A stretch of DNA of 64,000 bases, from positions 62,001-126,000 of the forward strand of contig NZ_JAMYFE010000030.1 of assembly GCF_024129865.1 (NCBI RefSeq). The letters run 5' to 3'. Source of the stretch: Stieleria tagensis. GTDB lineage: Bacteria > Planctomycetota > Planctomycetia > Pirellulales > Pirellulaceae. The first letter of the stretch is position 1, and each line of letters starts with the position of its first letter. A program made the position numbers and the translations under genes. Shown one piece after another: positions 46,771 through 55,751 of the stretch. The notes under the pieces were generated by a model that ran no database searches, was not told the DNA's origin, and saw only the letters and a program-made list of their open reading frames with translations.

Positions 46771-47943
46771 ATGGCGACCACGATCGACCCGCCTGCTGAC
46801 ACCGACCAGACAATCTCGTCAACCACTGTCCCGCCGGCGACCAAACCCAAACGCAAGCCAAAGAAGAAGACTCTGGCTGGGAAAATGGGTCGCTCGACGT
46901 TGATGATGATTCGCCGCGTGCACCTGTACTCGGGAATTTTTATGTTTCCCTGGGTGTTGCTGTATGGATTCACAGGTTGGTTCTTCAATCATCCGCGAAT
47001 GTTCACCGGCGATCAGGTGACCGCGTTTGTCGCAGCGGACGTCGATAGCGATTTGCTGGGCAATTTGCCCACGGCGGCCGAGACCGCGCAGTCGGTCGTG
47101 GACGAGATGAATCTGGAGTCGTTCATGATCGGCGGCCCCGAAATCAGCTTGACTCAGTCGCGTCAGCCCCGTTTCACCGGTTTCCTAAGCTACACGGTGA
47201 ACGCGGACAAATCGACGCATCAAGTTTCGATCAATCCGGTCACAGGCAACGGCGAAATTCGCACCAGCTTTGTCACCGTCGATTCGGATGCCGAGCAACA
47301 GGAATTGAAACCCAATCCGATCGCGGCGATCCGCAGTGTCAATCTACCGACCAACGCGCTGTCAGATGCTCAAGATCAAGTTCCCGTGTTACTGGAAAAG
47401 TTGGGGCTCGAATCCGGTGAGGCGTTCTCCGGCCGGCGATCGGCCAGTGTCGTGTTTTCAGCCGAAGCCGACGGGGTGCCCTGCATCGTGACCTACAGTC
47501 TGGCCGGTGGCGGGATCAGCAGTTTGCGCGAGGACGAGCGGCCGACAATTGAAACCAAATCCTTCTTGCAGCGATTGCACCTGGCCCGGATGTACTCGCC
47601 CGACTACGACATTCGCTGGGTCTGGGCGCTGTTGGTCGATGCCATGTTTGTCTCGATGGTGTTCTGGGGCATTTCCGGTTTGTTCATGTGGTGGCAGGTC
47701 AAACGAACACGCATCTTGGGCGGCGGCGTGCTGGTCGCCAGCGTTGTCTTTGCAGCCATCATGGCGATCGGGATGCACGACCAACTCACACTCGGAAGTG
47801 GTCGTGGGGGTGGTGGAGGAGGCCGTGGGGGACGCGGGAGCGCCGCAGCGGAGCCTGCTGCTGAATCCTCGCTGAACGTAGCGCCAAAGACCACTTTATC
47901 CGCCCCAGTTAAGTCCAGCGTGGCCATTCTCGCCCGGCCCTGA
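46771..47943 (+). CDS. PepSY-associated TM protein with Gly/Arg-rich tail
   Basis: A 390-residue inner-membrane protein, 62 bp after the DUF1559 gene. A Lys-rich cytoplasmic stretch (KPKRKPKKKTLAGKMGR) precedes the first transmembrane helix, which carries His51 (RRVHLYSGIFMFPWVLLYG) and ends at His74. A periplasmic PepSY-like region occupies roughly 80-270. Two further helices follow (VWALLVDAMFVSMVFWGISG and GGGVLVASVVFAAIMAIGM). The tail is an RGG-type low-complexity run (GRGGGGGGRGGRGS) with a short Ala/Pro end. PepSY-TM proteins are often associated with ferric-siderophore reductases or redox enzymes, which fits the Fur-box-linked context. The length is normal for the family apart from the tail. 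Confidence 0.85.
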   Translation: MATTIDPPADTDQTISSTTVPPATKPKRKPKKKTLAGKMGRSTLMMIRRVHLYSGIFMFPWVLLYGFTGWFFNHPRMFTGDQVTAFVAADVDSDLLGNLPTAAETAQSVVDEMNLESFMIGGPEISLTQSRQPRFTGFLSYTVNADKSTHQVSINPVTGNGEIRTSFVTVDSDAEQQELKPNPIAAIRSVNLPTNALSDAQDQVPVLLEKLGLESGEAFSGRRSASVVFSAEADGVPCIVTYSLAGGGISSLREDERPTIETKSFLQRLHLARMYSPDYDIRWVWALLVDAMFVSMVFWGISGLFMWWQVKRTRILGGGVLVASVVFAAIMAIGMHDQLTLGSGRGGGGGGRGGRGSAAAEPAAESSLNVAPKTTLSAPVKSSVAILARP

Positions 47944-48020
47944 CGCCAATCGCAGCCTGGTCACTCGATTCAGCCAGCGGTTTCTGTTCAATCATATTTT
48001 TTCAGCCCGGAGTCTTTTTG

Positions 48021-49241
48021 ATGCGTTCAATCATACGTTTCGTTGGCATGCTCGTCCTGCCGCTCTCTGCCAGCCTTGCCGCTACCGCGAACGACGCATC
48101 GCCAAAGACTGCGTTGGATATCCCCAAGCCGCTAGTGGTGGAATTGGAATCGCATGCCGATGCAATTTCCGACAACCTGTGGGACGGTTTCAATCAGCTG
48201 TCTAACGGATCGGATTCTGCATCGCTGTTAGAAGTCGTGGCGGTGCTGCGTGGTTTTGGATACGGGACTGTTTCCCAATCTGACGCCTCCGGCGGACGGG
48301 GACGCGGAGGTGCAGGACGTGGTGCCGGAGGCCAGCAAGCCGGCGGTGGTGGTCGCGGTCGGGGCGGTGCAGCCCGCGGTAGTCGTGGTGGCGACGCTGG
48401 CAGCGCGGGCCGAGGCGACAGTGACGGCGGTGGAGGACACGCTCCACCAACGTCCGTCGAAGAAACCCGACAGCGGTTTGATGCGCGTGACACCATCCGC
48501 GACGGCGTTTGGGAAAAAGATGAAATCAACGGCTACATGCAAGGTCAACCTGCCAGCAACGATGGCAAAGTGACCTTTGAAGAATACGCCACCGCCTGGG
48601 AAGAACTACGCAGCCGAATGGGCGGCGGCGGTGGAAACCGCGGCGGCGGGCACGGTGGTGGTGGGCACGGTGGCGGTGGACACGGTGGTGGCCGGGCTTC
48701 CAGCGTCAGTCTGGATGCCGCTTTCCTAGTTTCGCTGGACACCGATCGCGATCGCAAACTGCAACGCAGCGAACTGAGCGAACCGGTTGCCAGAGAGCTT
48801 TCACGGCAACTGACCGATTGGGTCAAACGGGATGCCGATGGCGACGGATTGGTTTCGGCACAAGAGTATGCGGTCGCCACGGCCAGCGAAACGGACGGCT
48901 CTGCGGACACGCCCGTTGCCACCAAACTGCCACGATTCGTTTCCCGGATGGATACCGATCGAGACGGCAGTGTTTCGCTGGGCGAAGCGCTCGCGAGCGC
49001 AAGTAGCCGATTGGACCAACAAACTCGTGCGATCGCCGTGTGCTTGGGCTGGAAGCAGATCGACGCCGATAAAAACGGTAGCATCGAACCAGCGGAATTG
49101 CAGGCACTGGATGATCAGTGGCAAAAAATTGCGGCGGCATTGGCTGTGACGGCCGAGCGCCCGCTGCCGACAGACCAACTGTATGCTCGTCTGCAGCGAT
49201 TGCCGCTATCGGAATTGATGGGTGATCACAATCACAACTAG
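48021..49241 (+). CDS. EF-hand protein with Gly/Arg- and Gly/His-rich repeats
   Basis: A 406-residue exported protein starting at ATG 48021, with a signal peptide ending near LAATA. A Gly/Arg-rich stretch occupies about 90-135. It is followed by a metal-ligand-like Gly/His repeat (RGGGHGGGGHGGGGHGGGR, near residue 215). EF-hand loops are recognisable as DTDRDRKLQRSE, DADGDGLVSAQE, DTDRDGSVSLGE and DADKNGSIEPAE, so four calcium sites are likely. The C-terminus ends DHNHN, another His-rich tip. The Gly/Arg composition matches the tail of the PepSY gene immediately upstream (77 bp gap), suggesting the two were shaped together. Together with the Fur-box-like site, the His repeats hint at binding iron or another metal; that is inference. 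Confidence 0.85.
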   Translation: MRSIIRFVGMLVLPLSASLAATANDASPKTALDIPKPLVVELESHADAISDNLWDGFNQLSNGSDSASLLEVVAVLRGFGYGTVSQSDASGGRGRGGAGRGAGGQQAGGGGRGRGGAARGSRGGDAGSAGRGDSDGGGGHAPPTSVEETRQRFDARDTIRDGVWEKDEINGYMQGQPASNDGKVTFEEYATAWEELRSRMGGGGGNRGGGHGGGGHGGGGHGGGRASSVSLDAAFLVSLDTDRDRKLQRSELSEPVARELSRQLTDWVKRDADGDGLVSAQEYAVATASETDGSADTPVATKLPRFVSRMDTDRDGSVSLGEALASASSRLDQQTRAIAVCLGWKQIDADKNGSIEPAELQALDDQWQKIAAALAVTAERPLPTDQLYARLQRLPLSELMGDHNHN

Positions 49242-49299
49242 GCCTCGCTATCAACGCCCGCCAAACCTTCGTTGGACGGCTGTTGCGATCCGCTTTCTC

Positions 49300-49542
49300 T
49301 CACAACGCGGTCGATTTTCGTAAAACCGACGCGTAACCGCACAAAATGGTTGCGACGGCAATCGCGGTGGCTAACGATATTGCCTTCCCGAAAAACCAGT
49401 CGGGTTTGAATGTTGTGGATCGCTCGGTCGATCCGACATCTTGATCGCCCCAGCGCCCCGCGACCCACCAATACCACGAGACAACGAAGATGATTGATTT
49501 GATTGCACGTCGACAATTTTTGCGCGGCGCCGCGCTGACCAC
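49300..49542 (-). CDS. Possible small membrane protein (low confidence)
   Basis: A leftward frame of 80 residues from a GTG at 49542. It contains SWYWWVAGRWGDQDVG followed by one clear hydrophobic helix (AISLATAIAVATILCGYASV) and a basic end (LRKSTAL). The codon pattern looks gene-like, but there is no ATG and no family resemblance, and the 5' part overlaps the start of the Tat/TIM-barrel gene on the other strand. It fills most of the 248-bp gap 49242-49489. I rate it a candidate only. Confidence 0.25.
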   Translation of the reverse strand: MVSAAPRKNCRRAIKSIIFVVSWYWWVAGRWGDQDVGSTERSTTFKPDWFFGKAISLATAIAVATILCGYASVLRKSTAL

Positions 49543-50491
49543 GGCCGGTGTCGCATTGGCCCGTCCCTCGTTTGCTCAACAGGACGCCGCGAAACCGCTG
49601 TTCGAGATCTCGTTGGCCCAGTGGTCGTTGAACCGACAATTTTTTGGATTTCTTGGCCGGCAGCGTGGCGCTGAAACGCAGAAACTCGATCCCCAAGACT
49701 TTGCTAAAATTGCCAAGCAGGAATTTGGCATCAACGCCATCGAATACGTCAATCAGTTTTACGCCGACGCGGTTCACAAGCCTGGCTATTTGCAAGAACT
49801 CAAAAAGCGTGCCGATGACGAAGGTGTGCGTAGTGTGTTGATCATGTGTGACGGCGAAGGCAACTTGGGTGACCCGGACACCAAACGTCGCATCACGTCC
49901 GTACGAAACCACATCAAATGGTTGGAGTGGGCCCAAGCACTGGGGTGTCATTCGATTCGCGTCAACGCGCGCTCGGACGACAAACTGGGGTACCATGAAC
50001 AGATGGAATTGGCTGCCGACGGGTTGCGCCGCCTGTGCGAGATCGGTGACACCTATGATTTGAATGTGATCGTCGAAAACCATGGTGGCTTGTCCAGCCA
50101 CGGCCGCTGGTTGGCCGGTGTGATGGAAAAGGTCGACCACCCACGCTGCGGCACCTTGCCGGATTTCGGCAATTTTAGAAACGTCGCCGGTGGCCGTGGC
50201 AGAAACAATGCGTCGGGCCCGGTGACAGGACCGCTGGAGTACGACCGCTATCTGGGTACCTATGAATTGATGCCCTATGCCAAAGGCGCCAGTGCAAAAA
50301 CCCATGCCTTTGACGAGGATGGCAATGAGACCAGCATCGACTACAAACGAATGCTGAACATTGTTTGCGACCCAAAATTCAATTTCTCGGGCGATGTCGG
50401 CATCGAATTCGAAGGCGGCGGTGATTCCTTCGACGGGATCAAAAAGACCAAGGCCCTGCTGGAACGCGTCCGCGATGAAATCAGTGCGTGA
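49490..50491 (+). CDS. Tat-exported sugar-phosphate isomerase/epimerase-like TIM-barrel protein
   Basis: A 333-residue protein with a twin-arginine signal (ARRQFLRGAALTTAGVALA). The body belongs to the xylose-isomerase-like TIM-barrel superfamily: FEISLAQWSLNRQFFG, EFGINAIEYVNQFYAD, VRSVLIMCDGEGNLGDP, CHSIRVNARS, LNVIVENHGGLSSHG, CGTLPDFGNFR and GIEFEGGG. The acidic and His residues in these blocks are the usual divalent-metal ligands. Such exported members are common in planctomycetes and their substrates are mostly unknown. It is transcribed in the same direction as the EF-hand gene but separated by 248 bp, so probably independently expressed. Confidence 0.88.
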   Translation: MIDLIARRQFLRGAALTTAGVALARPSFAQQDAAKPLFEISLAQWSLNRQFFGFLGRQRGAETQKLDPQDFAKIAKQEFGINAIEYVNQFYADAVHKPGYLQELKKRADDEGVRSVLIMCDGEGNLGDPDTKRRITSVRNHIKWLEWAQALGCHSIRVNARSDDKLGYHEQMELAADGLRRLCEIGDTYDLNVIVENHGGLSSHGRWLAGVMEKVDHPRCGTLPDFGNFRNVAGGRGRNNASGPVTGPLEYDRYLGTYELMPYAKGASAKTHAFDEDGNETSIDYKRMLNIVCDPKFNFSGDVGIEFEGGGDSFDGIKKTKALLERVRDEISA

Positions 50492-50539
50492 TCATCGCAG
50501 AATCCGTTGCTGAAGCGTTTTGAAGCCAGCGCTTTTTAA

Positions 50540-50734
50540 AGCCCGGCGGGCGACAAAATGACTGCCGGCGACGTCAGTCGCCGGACACTGAAGGAGATGA
50601 ACCCCATAGCCCGCAGGGCGACACAATGATTCCGCGCTGCGTGAAACCATGTGCCGCCCTTCCGGGCTGGGAACAAAATCCACGCTACTCCGGCGGCTCA
50701 TGCCGCCGGCATTTCGTGTATCGCCCTCCGGGCT
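50540..50734. repeat. Mosaic of short palindromic repeats
   Basis: In the 357-bp gap 50492-50848 several related short units recur. AGCCCGGCGGGCGACAAAATG lies at 50540-50560 and AGCCCGCAGGGCGACACAATG at 50608-50628. The inverted relative CATGTGCCGCCCTTCCGGGCT lies at 50648-50668, and a shorter CGCCCTCCGGGCT at 50722-50734. Two perfect 8-bp-stem hairpins intervene: CCGGCGAC-GTCA-GTCGCCGG (50565-50584) and CCGGCGGC-TCAT-GCCGCCGG (50690-50709). The pattern resembles REP/MITE-like intergenic repeats. No coding frame is convincing here. Confidence 0.75.
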
Positions 50735-50848
50735 GGCGAAAGCGCGACTTCAATACTCACGCGTCGCGCTAGGAAACAATCCCTCGCGCAGCATCGCGAT
50801 TTCTATCGCCACACGCGCCAGGTTGCACCTGGCCTACGATTGGCGGTC

Positions 50849-52468
50849 TCAGGGTTGCGTTCGCAATGATTTGACTTCGTATAAATCCGTGCGGCGGTCT
50901 TTCCAATTGGTAACGCTACCTCGCTCGCGATGGCGGCGCAGCAATTCCAAATCGACGTCGTGGATGATCACGGTTTCGATGTTGGCGTTGGCTTCGGCAC
51001 CAATTCCGTCGCGAGCGAACGTCACATCGCAGGGTGTGAAGATCGCGGATTGGGCATAGTGAATGTCGGCGTTTTCGACAAACGGCAGGTTCCCCGTGCA
51101 CCCGGCAATGGCTACGTAGACATCGTTTTCCACGCACCGCGCCGCAGCACAGGTTCGCACCCGTAGGTAGCCGCTGCGGGTGTCGGTGTTGAAGGGCACA
51201 AAGATAATGTCGGCACCACGCTGGGCTGCCATTCGACCCAGTTCGGGAAACTCGCAGTCATAGCAGACTTGGATCGAGATTTTGCCACAATCGGTATCAA
51301 ACACCTCCAACGACGGACCACCTTCGACGCCCCACCAATGCCGCTCGCTGGGCGTGATGTGCAGCTTGTACTGACGATCGATTCGGCCATCGCGGTGAAA
51401 CAGGAACGCGATGTTGTACAGCCGATCGTCTTCGACGACGAAGTGGGATCCGGCGACGATGTTCGTGTCAAACTTGACCGCTAGGTCGGCAAACAACTCC
51501 AGCAACTGCGGGGTGTAGGCGGCCAATTCTCGTGCCGCCGCGCCGGGCCGCAGCGAGGGCATGATCGACAACAACTGGGTCGTGAACAATTCGGGAAACA
51601 GCAAGAAATCGCATTTGTAGTCGCCGGCGACATCGACGAAGTAACTGATCTGTCGGGCGAACTCGTCAAAGTCGGCAATCGAGCGCATCTGGTACTGCAC
51701 CGCACCGATGCGAACCGGACGCACCGTCCGCCGGTGCCGCCGCTTGCCTCGGGGCGTGTAATCCAGATTGCGCCATTCCAAGAACGTCGCATAACCACAA
51801 CTTTCAGTGTCCGACGGCAAGTAATTTTCCAGCAACCCCTGCAGTGAAAATCCGTTGGCGATCTGGGCGGTCAACACGGAATCGTAGATCGATTTGTTGA
51901 TCACCCGATCGACGTACTCGGACGCTTTCATCTGGTCGGCATGCCGATGGTATCCGGGAATGCGTCCGCCGATGATCATTTGTTCGACGTTGCGGGTCCG
52001 GCACAACTCCTTTCTGGCATCGTACAAGCGACGTGACAATCGCATCCCGCGGAAATCTGGATCGACCATGATCTCGATCCCGTACAGTGTGTCACCGCCG
52101 GGTCGGTGATTGCGGATGTACCCCGAATCCGCGGTTTTTTTCCAATTGCACCACTCCAGATCGTCGTCATAGTCCAGCATCAAACTGCTGCTGCTGGCGA
52201 CCAAACGCCCATCGAATTCAATGACGATTTGGCCTTCCGGAAAATGCTTGAGTTGGCTTTGGATCTGGTCGAGGCCCCAGGGTTCCATGTCAACGAAACA
52301 ACGCCGTTGGATTTGAACCAATGCTTCGTAATCATCAATCCGCATCGGTCGGACGACCAAATTGCGCTCGAACTCCGATACATCAAAATCGGGCTCTGGC
52401 GGTTCGACTGATTCGCTCAATGAGACGTGTTGGGGATGACTGTGCAGCGGAGAATTGGGTTGGTTCAT
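50849..52468 (-). CDS. GNAT acetyltransferase-nitrilase (carbon-nitrogen hydrolase) fusion
   Basis: A 539-residue cytoplasmic protein from the ATG at 52468; the frame is open further upstream but the residues are not family-like. Residues about 35-215 resemble a GNAT N-acetyltransferase ([40 protein letters not shown]). Residues about 250-530 are a nitrilase-superfamily amidase with the Glu293 (FPELFT), Lys368 ([13 protein letters not shown]) and Cys402 ([11 protein letters not shown]) triad. GNAT-nitrilase fusions are known in bacteria, but the substrate pair is generally undefined. It is divergent from the DUF2306 gene across about 200-265 bp. Confidence 0.92.
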   Translation of the reverse strand: MNQPNSPLHSHPQHVSLSESVEPPEPDFDVSEFERNLVVRPMRIDDYEALVQIQRRCFVDMEPWGLDQIQSQLKHFPEGQIVIEFDGRLVASSSSLMLDYDDDLEWCNWKKTADSGYIRNHRPGGDTLYGIEIMVDPDFRGMRLSRRLYDARKELCRTRNVEQMIIGGRIPGYHRHADQMKASEYVDRVINKSIYDSVLTAQIANGFSLQGLLENYLPSDTESCGYATFLEWRNLDYTPRGKRRHRRTVRPVRIGAVQYQMRSIADFDEFARQISYFVDVAGDYKCDFLLFPELFTTQLLSIMPSLRPGAAARELAAYTPQLLELFADLAVKFDTNIVAGSHFVVEDDRLYNIAFLFHRDGRIDRQYKLHITPSERHWWGVEGGPSLEVFDTDCGKISIQVCYDCEFPELGRMAAQRGADIIFVPFNTDTRSGYLRVRTCAAARCVENDVYVAIAGCTGNLPFVENADIHYAQSAIFTPCDVTFARDGIGAEANANIETVIIHDVDLELLRRHRERGSVTNWKDRRTDLYEVKSLRTQP

Positions 52469-52733
52469 ATTGAACTGAAATGGATTGGAAGTGACCCCGT
52501 CGCCAGGTTGCCGACACGCGAGCCGGAATACAGCAACGGACGTCATCAAACGTAACAATCGATCGCGATTTGTTGCAGGACGATTGTGGCTAAATTGTTG
52601 GGAAACCGATGCACTCGATCCCCCGCCGAACCACTTTGCCGCGTTCGCGTACAATTGATAGTGTGACCGCTTGTCAACTTGTCGTCTGAATCAACGAATC
52701 CACGATGGAAGGACCGGCCCTGCCGGAAGTTCG

Positions 52734-53474
52734 GTGGACCAGATCGCTTCCTCTACCGATCCCCCACGTCCACGCTCGGTCGACGGTTCTGCGCCGCGAT
52801 TGCGTTTGCGCTTGAAGCAGATCGCCGTGTGCGCCGCGGTGATCCTGTCACTAAAAGTTTTCTTGGCGATTCTGTATCAATACCGCTGGTATTTCCCAGC
52901 TGACTTCGATGCCTCGCCGTTCTTGAGCGGTCGCCGCTACACGTTTGTGGGAATCTATCGGGCCGCGTTTTACGCCCATTTGGCCAGCGGGCCGACCAGT
53001 TTGCTGCTGGGTACCGTTCTGCTTCTTAGCGGTGGCAGGCCGGGCTGGTCCGTTATCCATCGCTGGCTGGGCAAGACGCAATTGATACTGGTGCTGTTGA
53101 TCGTGGTTCCCAGCGGTTTGGTGATGGCACTCCAGGCCTATGCCGGACCGATCGCTGAGATTGGGTTTATGGCTCAGTCGCTGCTGTTAGCCGTCACAGT
53201 GGTGGCCGCCGCCGCGACAGCGCGGTCCAGACGATTTTTGGATCACCAACGCTGGGCACAGCGATGTTACATCCTGCTGTGGTCGCCGCTGCTGCTAAGA
53301 ATCGTGGCCGGACTGATGATCGTCACCGATTTGGAATCGGAATGGACCTATCGAATCAACGCCTGGGCCAGCTGGCTGGTGCCGTTGGCGATTTACGAAC
53401 TGGTTCACCCTCCGCGTCATGAAAATTCGTGTGCCGAACCCCCGTTTGATGTCTACCCATCCCCAGAGAACTGA
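52734..53474 (+). CDS. DUF2306 membrane protein
   Basis: About 246 residues if started at the GTG 52734, which follows a GGAAG; a TTG at 52671 is the alternative. After an Arg/Pro-rich N-terminus (TDPPRPRSVDGSAPRLRLRL) come about five hydrophobic segments. The family blocks are RAAFYAHLASGPTSLLLGTV, HRWLGKTQLILVLLIVVPSG, DHQRWAQRCYILLWSPLLLR and WTYRINAWASWLVPLAIYEL. His residues in these blocks lie near the membrane face. Function is not described. The DUF1559 gene begins 2 bp after its stop, so the two are probably one operon. Confidence 0.82.
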   Translation: MDQIASSTDPPRPRSVDGSAPRLRLRLKQIAVCAAVILSLKVFLAILYQYRWYFPADFDASPFLSGRRYTFVGIYRAAFYAHLASGPTSLLLGTVLLLSGGRPGWSVIHRWLGKTQLILVLLIVVPSGLVMALQAYAGPIAEIGFMAQSLLLAVTVVAAAATARSRRFLDHQRWAQRCYILLWSPLLLRIVAGLMIVTDLESEWTYRINAWASWLVPLAIYELVHPPRHENSCAEPPFDVYPSPEN

Positions 53475-53476
53475 TC

Positions 53477-54688
53477 ATGCACCGCAACACCGTCCGATTC
53501 GGATTCACATTGGTCGAACTTTTGGTGGTGATCGTCGTGATCGGCGTGTTGGTCGGATTGCTGATGCCTGCGGTGCGCAGTTCTGGCGAAGCGGCGCGGC
53601 GGATGAGTTGCTCCAACAACCTGCGCGAGGTGGGGCTGGGGATCCACAACTATCACTCGGCCTATCAACAACTGCCGATGCAAATGGGCGGAACGTATGC
53701 ATTCGGTTCAAATCCTAATCGTGGTCGTCAATCGTTTACAAATCAGTATCGGTTAAGCGTTCTGGTCGGCCTGCTGCCCTTTGTCGAACAACAATCAATG
53801 TGGGAATCCATCCAAGCGGGCGGTTCGCCCGGTCATCGTGGCAGCCGATTTGCACCCATGGGACCTCCGCCCTGGACGGCTGAGTTCGTCCCCTGGCAAT
53901 CCGACATTCCTCTCTTTCGCTGTCCCTCCGATCCGGGCCAAGGAAGTCCTTCGCTGGGGCGAACCAACGTGGCGTTGTGTCTGGGGGACGCCACCGATTG
54001 GTTGAACACCGGAGCCACACGTTGGGATGAAACCAGCCGGCAATGGCTGACCGACCGAACAGATCAAGTTGGCGTTTCAGGACGTGGCTTTTTCATACCT
54101 CGCCAAGTGATGCGTTTTGACGATGTGTTGGACGGGCTGAGCAACACCATCATGGCAGGTGAGATCGCGACAGATCTGGCTGATGGCGACAATCGAACTG
54201 CGGCATCCTATGGAAATCCTTGGGCAGTGATTCACGACGCTCCGCAAACCTGTCAAAGTCAAATTGATCCCCAGCGTCCCAGATTCTGGTTGTCTAACGC
54301 CCAGGGTGGGCCATCTTCGTTGGGCGGTGACGGTCAAAAACGTGGCGCCCGCTGGGCCGACGGCGCGCCAATCTACAGTGGTTTCAACACGATCTTGCCA
54401 CCGAACCGCGAAAGTTGTCTGGCCAGCGCCGATTCGTCACCGACAGAACCTGGCATCGGGATGTTGTCGATGTCCAGTCGTCATCAGGGCGGCGGGCATG
54501 TGGTCATGGGTGACGGCGCGGTGGTCTTCATGACCGACTCCATCGAATCCGGTGACAGCGATCAGGGCACAGTGATCTACGATGGCAGTGGACCTCGGGC
54601 CGCCGGTAGCCCCAGTCCCTATGGTCTGTGGGGCGCATTGGGAACGCGTGCGCAAAACGAAACCATCGACGAGCAACTCCATCAATAA
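53477..54688 (+). CDS. DUF1559 pseudopilin-like protein
   Basis: A 403-residue protein from ATG 53477, only 2 bp after the DUF2306 stop. The prepilin-type leader is short and clear: MHRNTVRFGFTLVELLVV with hydrophobic continuation IVVIGVLVGLLMPAV. MSCSNNLREVGLGIHNYHSA, FRCPSDPGQG, GLSNTIMAGEIATD and the C-terminal MGDGAVVFMTDSI are the family blocks. It is likely processed by a prepilin peptidase and assembled at the envelope. Unlike the copy at 45620-46708 there is no Fur-like site next to it; its partner is the DUF2306 membrane protein. Confidence 0.92.
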   Translation: MHRNTVRFGFTLVELLVVIVVIGVLVGLLMPAVRSSGEAARRMSCSNNLREVGLGIHNYHSAYQQLPMQMGGTYAFGSNPNRGRQSFTNQYRLSVLVGLLPFVEQQSMWESIQAGGSPGHRGSRFAPMGPPPWTAEFVPWQSDIPLFRCPSDPGQGSPSLGRTNVALCLGDATDWLNTGATRWDETSRQWLTDRTDQVGVSGRGFFIPRQVMRFDDVLDGLSNTIMAGEIATDLADGDNRTAASYGNPWAVIHDAPQTCQSQIDPQRPRFWLSNAQGGPSSLGGDGQKRGARWADGAPIYSGFNTILPPNRESCLASADSSPTEPGIGMLSMSSRHQGGGHVVMGDGAVVFMTDSIESGDSDQGTVIYDGSGPRAAGSPSPYGLWGALGTRAQNETIDEQLHQ

Positions 54689-54729
54689 CATTGCCAGATC
54701 CGGGAGAACCATTTGAATCGTCCCGTCTG

Positions 54730-55566
54730 TTAGCGGTTGATTCGATCAAGCAGACGTTGGACTTTCCAATGTGTCGTCGTCATCGTCGAGACCAACAACC
54801 ACCGTCGACCTCGAACTGCGATCGGTTGAATCGTCGATTCTCCGCCGAGTTTTTCCCAGCCAGCAGGATCAATCATCCGTATGATCAATTCGGCCAGAGA
54901 TTGGTCATCGGTCGAAATCGGTGTGACATCGTAGACGCGCGTGACCGGCCTTGATTCGGCATATTCGAGGGTCAGAATCGTCAGCCGACCGTCGCAAATC
55001 TGCAGGGTCAGGTCGACTGAATGCAGTCGTTCCATGACAGCAGTGACCAACATCACGCCACGCGGTTTTTGATTTGCATGTATTGTGCCAGTTTGCTGCC
55101 ACCATTTCTGCTTCTCAGACGTCGCAGCGTGAGGGTCCAAGGCGCCCACATCGAACAATCTGACGGAATCAATTTCTACGTCGATGTCCAGTCCGATCTC
55201 TTCCAGACTCCGTTGATCAATCGAGACAGGAAGATGCTGACTGAGTGATTCCGCCAGTTCTTTAATGGTCGTTCCTGGGTTCCAGTCGGGCTGGCATTCA
55301 CGTTGTAGCACCTGCATGATTTGATGTTCCTGCCGAGCGGTCATCAGCGGGTCACAGGGAAACGACACCACCGCACCACCTGGTTTGGTCACATCACCCG
55401 AAACGGAACTGTCATAGTCCAGCCACTGCCCAAGTCTGAATGGCGATTGCGCCGTGACTCGGACAGATCCCGCTATCAAAAATAAAACCAACACGACTGG
55501 ACACACGCCTCTGAAGCGAAGGTTCGATTGCCGGTGGGGGCGTTGATTCCATTGCGAGTTGAACAT
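54730..55566 (-). CDS. Exported protein with secretin N-domain-like repeats
   Basis: A 278-residue protein from ATG 55566, which opens a signal sequence (FRGVCPVVLVLFLIAGSVRV). Later segments recall the short N-type domains of secretins seen in many planctomycete proteins: TTIKELAESLSQHLPVSID, TRVYDVTPISTDDQSLAELI, DPAGWEKLGGESTIQPIAVR and LLVSTMTTTHWKVQRLLDRI. No secretin barrel is present, so it is not a channel itself. It may contact envelope complexes, but its function is unknown. It is divergent from the DUF4139 gene (185 bp). Confidence 0.65.
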   Translation of the reverse strand: MFNSQWNQRPHRQSNLRFRGVCPVVLVLFLIAGSVRVTAQSPFRLGQWLDYDSSVSGDVTKPGGAVVSFPCDPLMTARQEHQIMQVLQRECQPDWNPGTTIKELAESLSQHLPVSIDQRSLEEIGLDIDVEIDSVRLFDVGALDPHAATSEKQKWWQQTGTIHANQKPRGVMLVTAVMERLHSVDLTLQICDGRLTILTLEYAESRPVTRVYDVTPISTDDQSLAELIIRMIDPAGWEKLGGESTIQPIAVRGRRWLLVSTMTTTHWKVQRLLDRINR

Positions 55567-55751
55567 CAGAAACAGTTCCTGCGGACACTTTTTTGAACTC
55601 GAAGACGGTCGATGACAACGCAATTGGTATGCCGAATGCGTTTCATCGATTAGACCGGCAAAACACTGCGATCACACTCTCGATCGCAGTGAAGTGATGC
55701 ACATCGCATGTATCGTTTTGCAACAGTCCGACAAGCTTCTAGGTGTCAAAT

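Noticed and set aside
48021-49241. Frameshifted gene because of the Gly-rich repeats
   Set aside because: The frame is continuous, with signal peptide, four EF-hand loops and a clean stop; low complexity alone explains the unusual composition.
49238-50305. A 355-codon minus-strand frame opposite the Tat/TIM-barrel gene
   Set aside because: The plus strand encodes a recognisable TIM-barrel protein with Tat signal; the antisense translation is Arg/His-rich without domains.
50492-50848. CRISPR array
   Set aside because: Repeated units are palindromic, occur in both orientations and are not separated by spacers of constant length.
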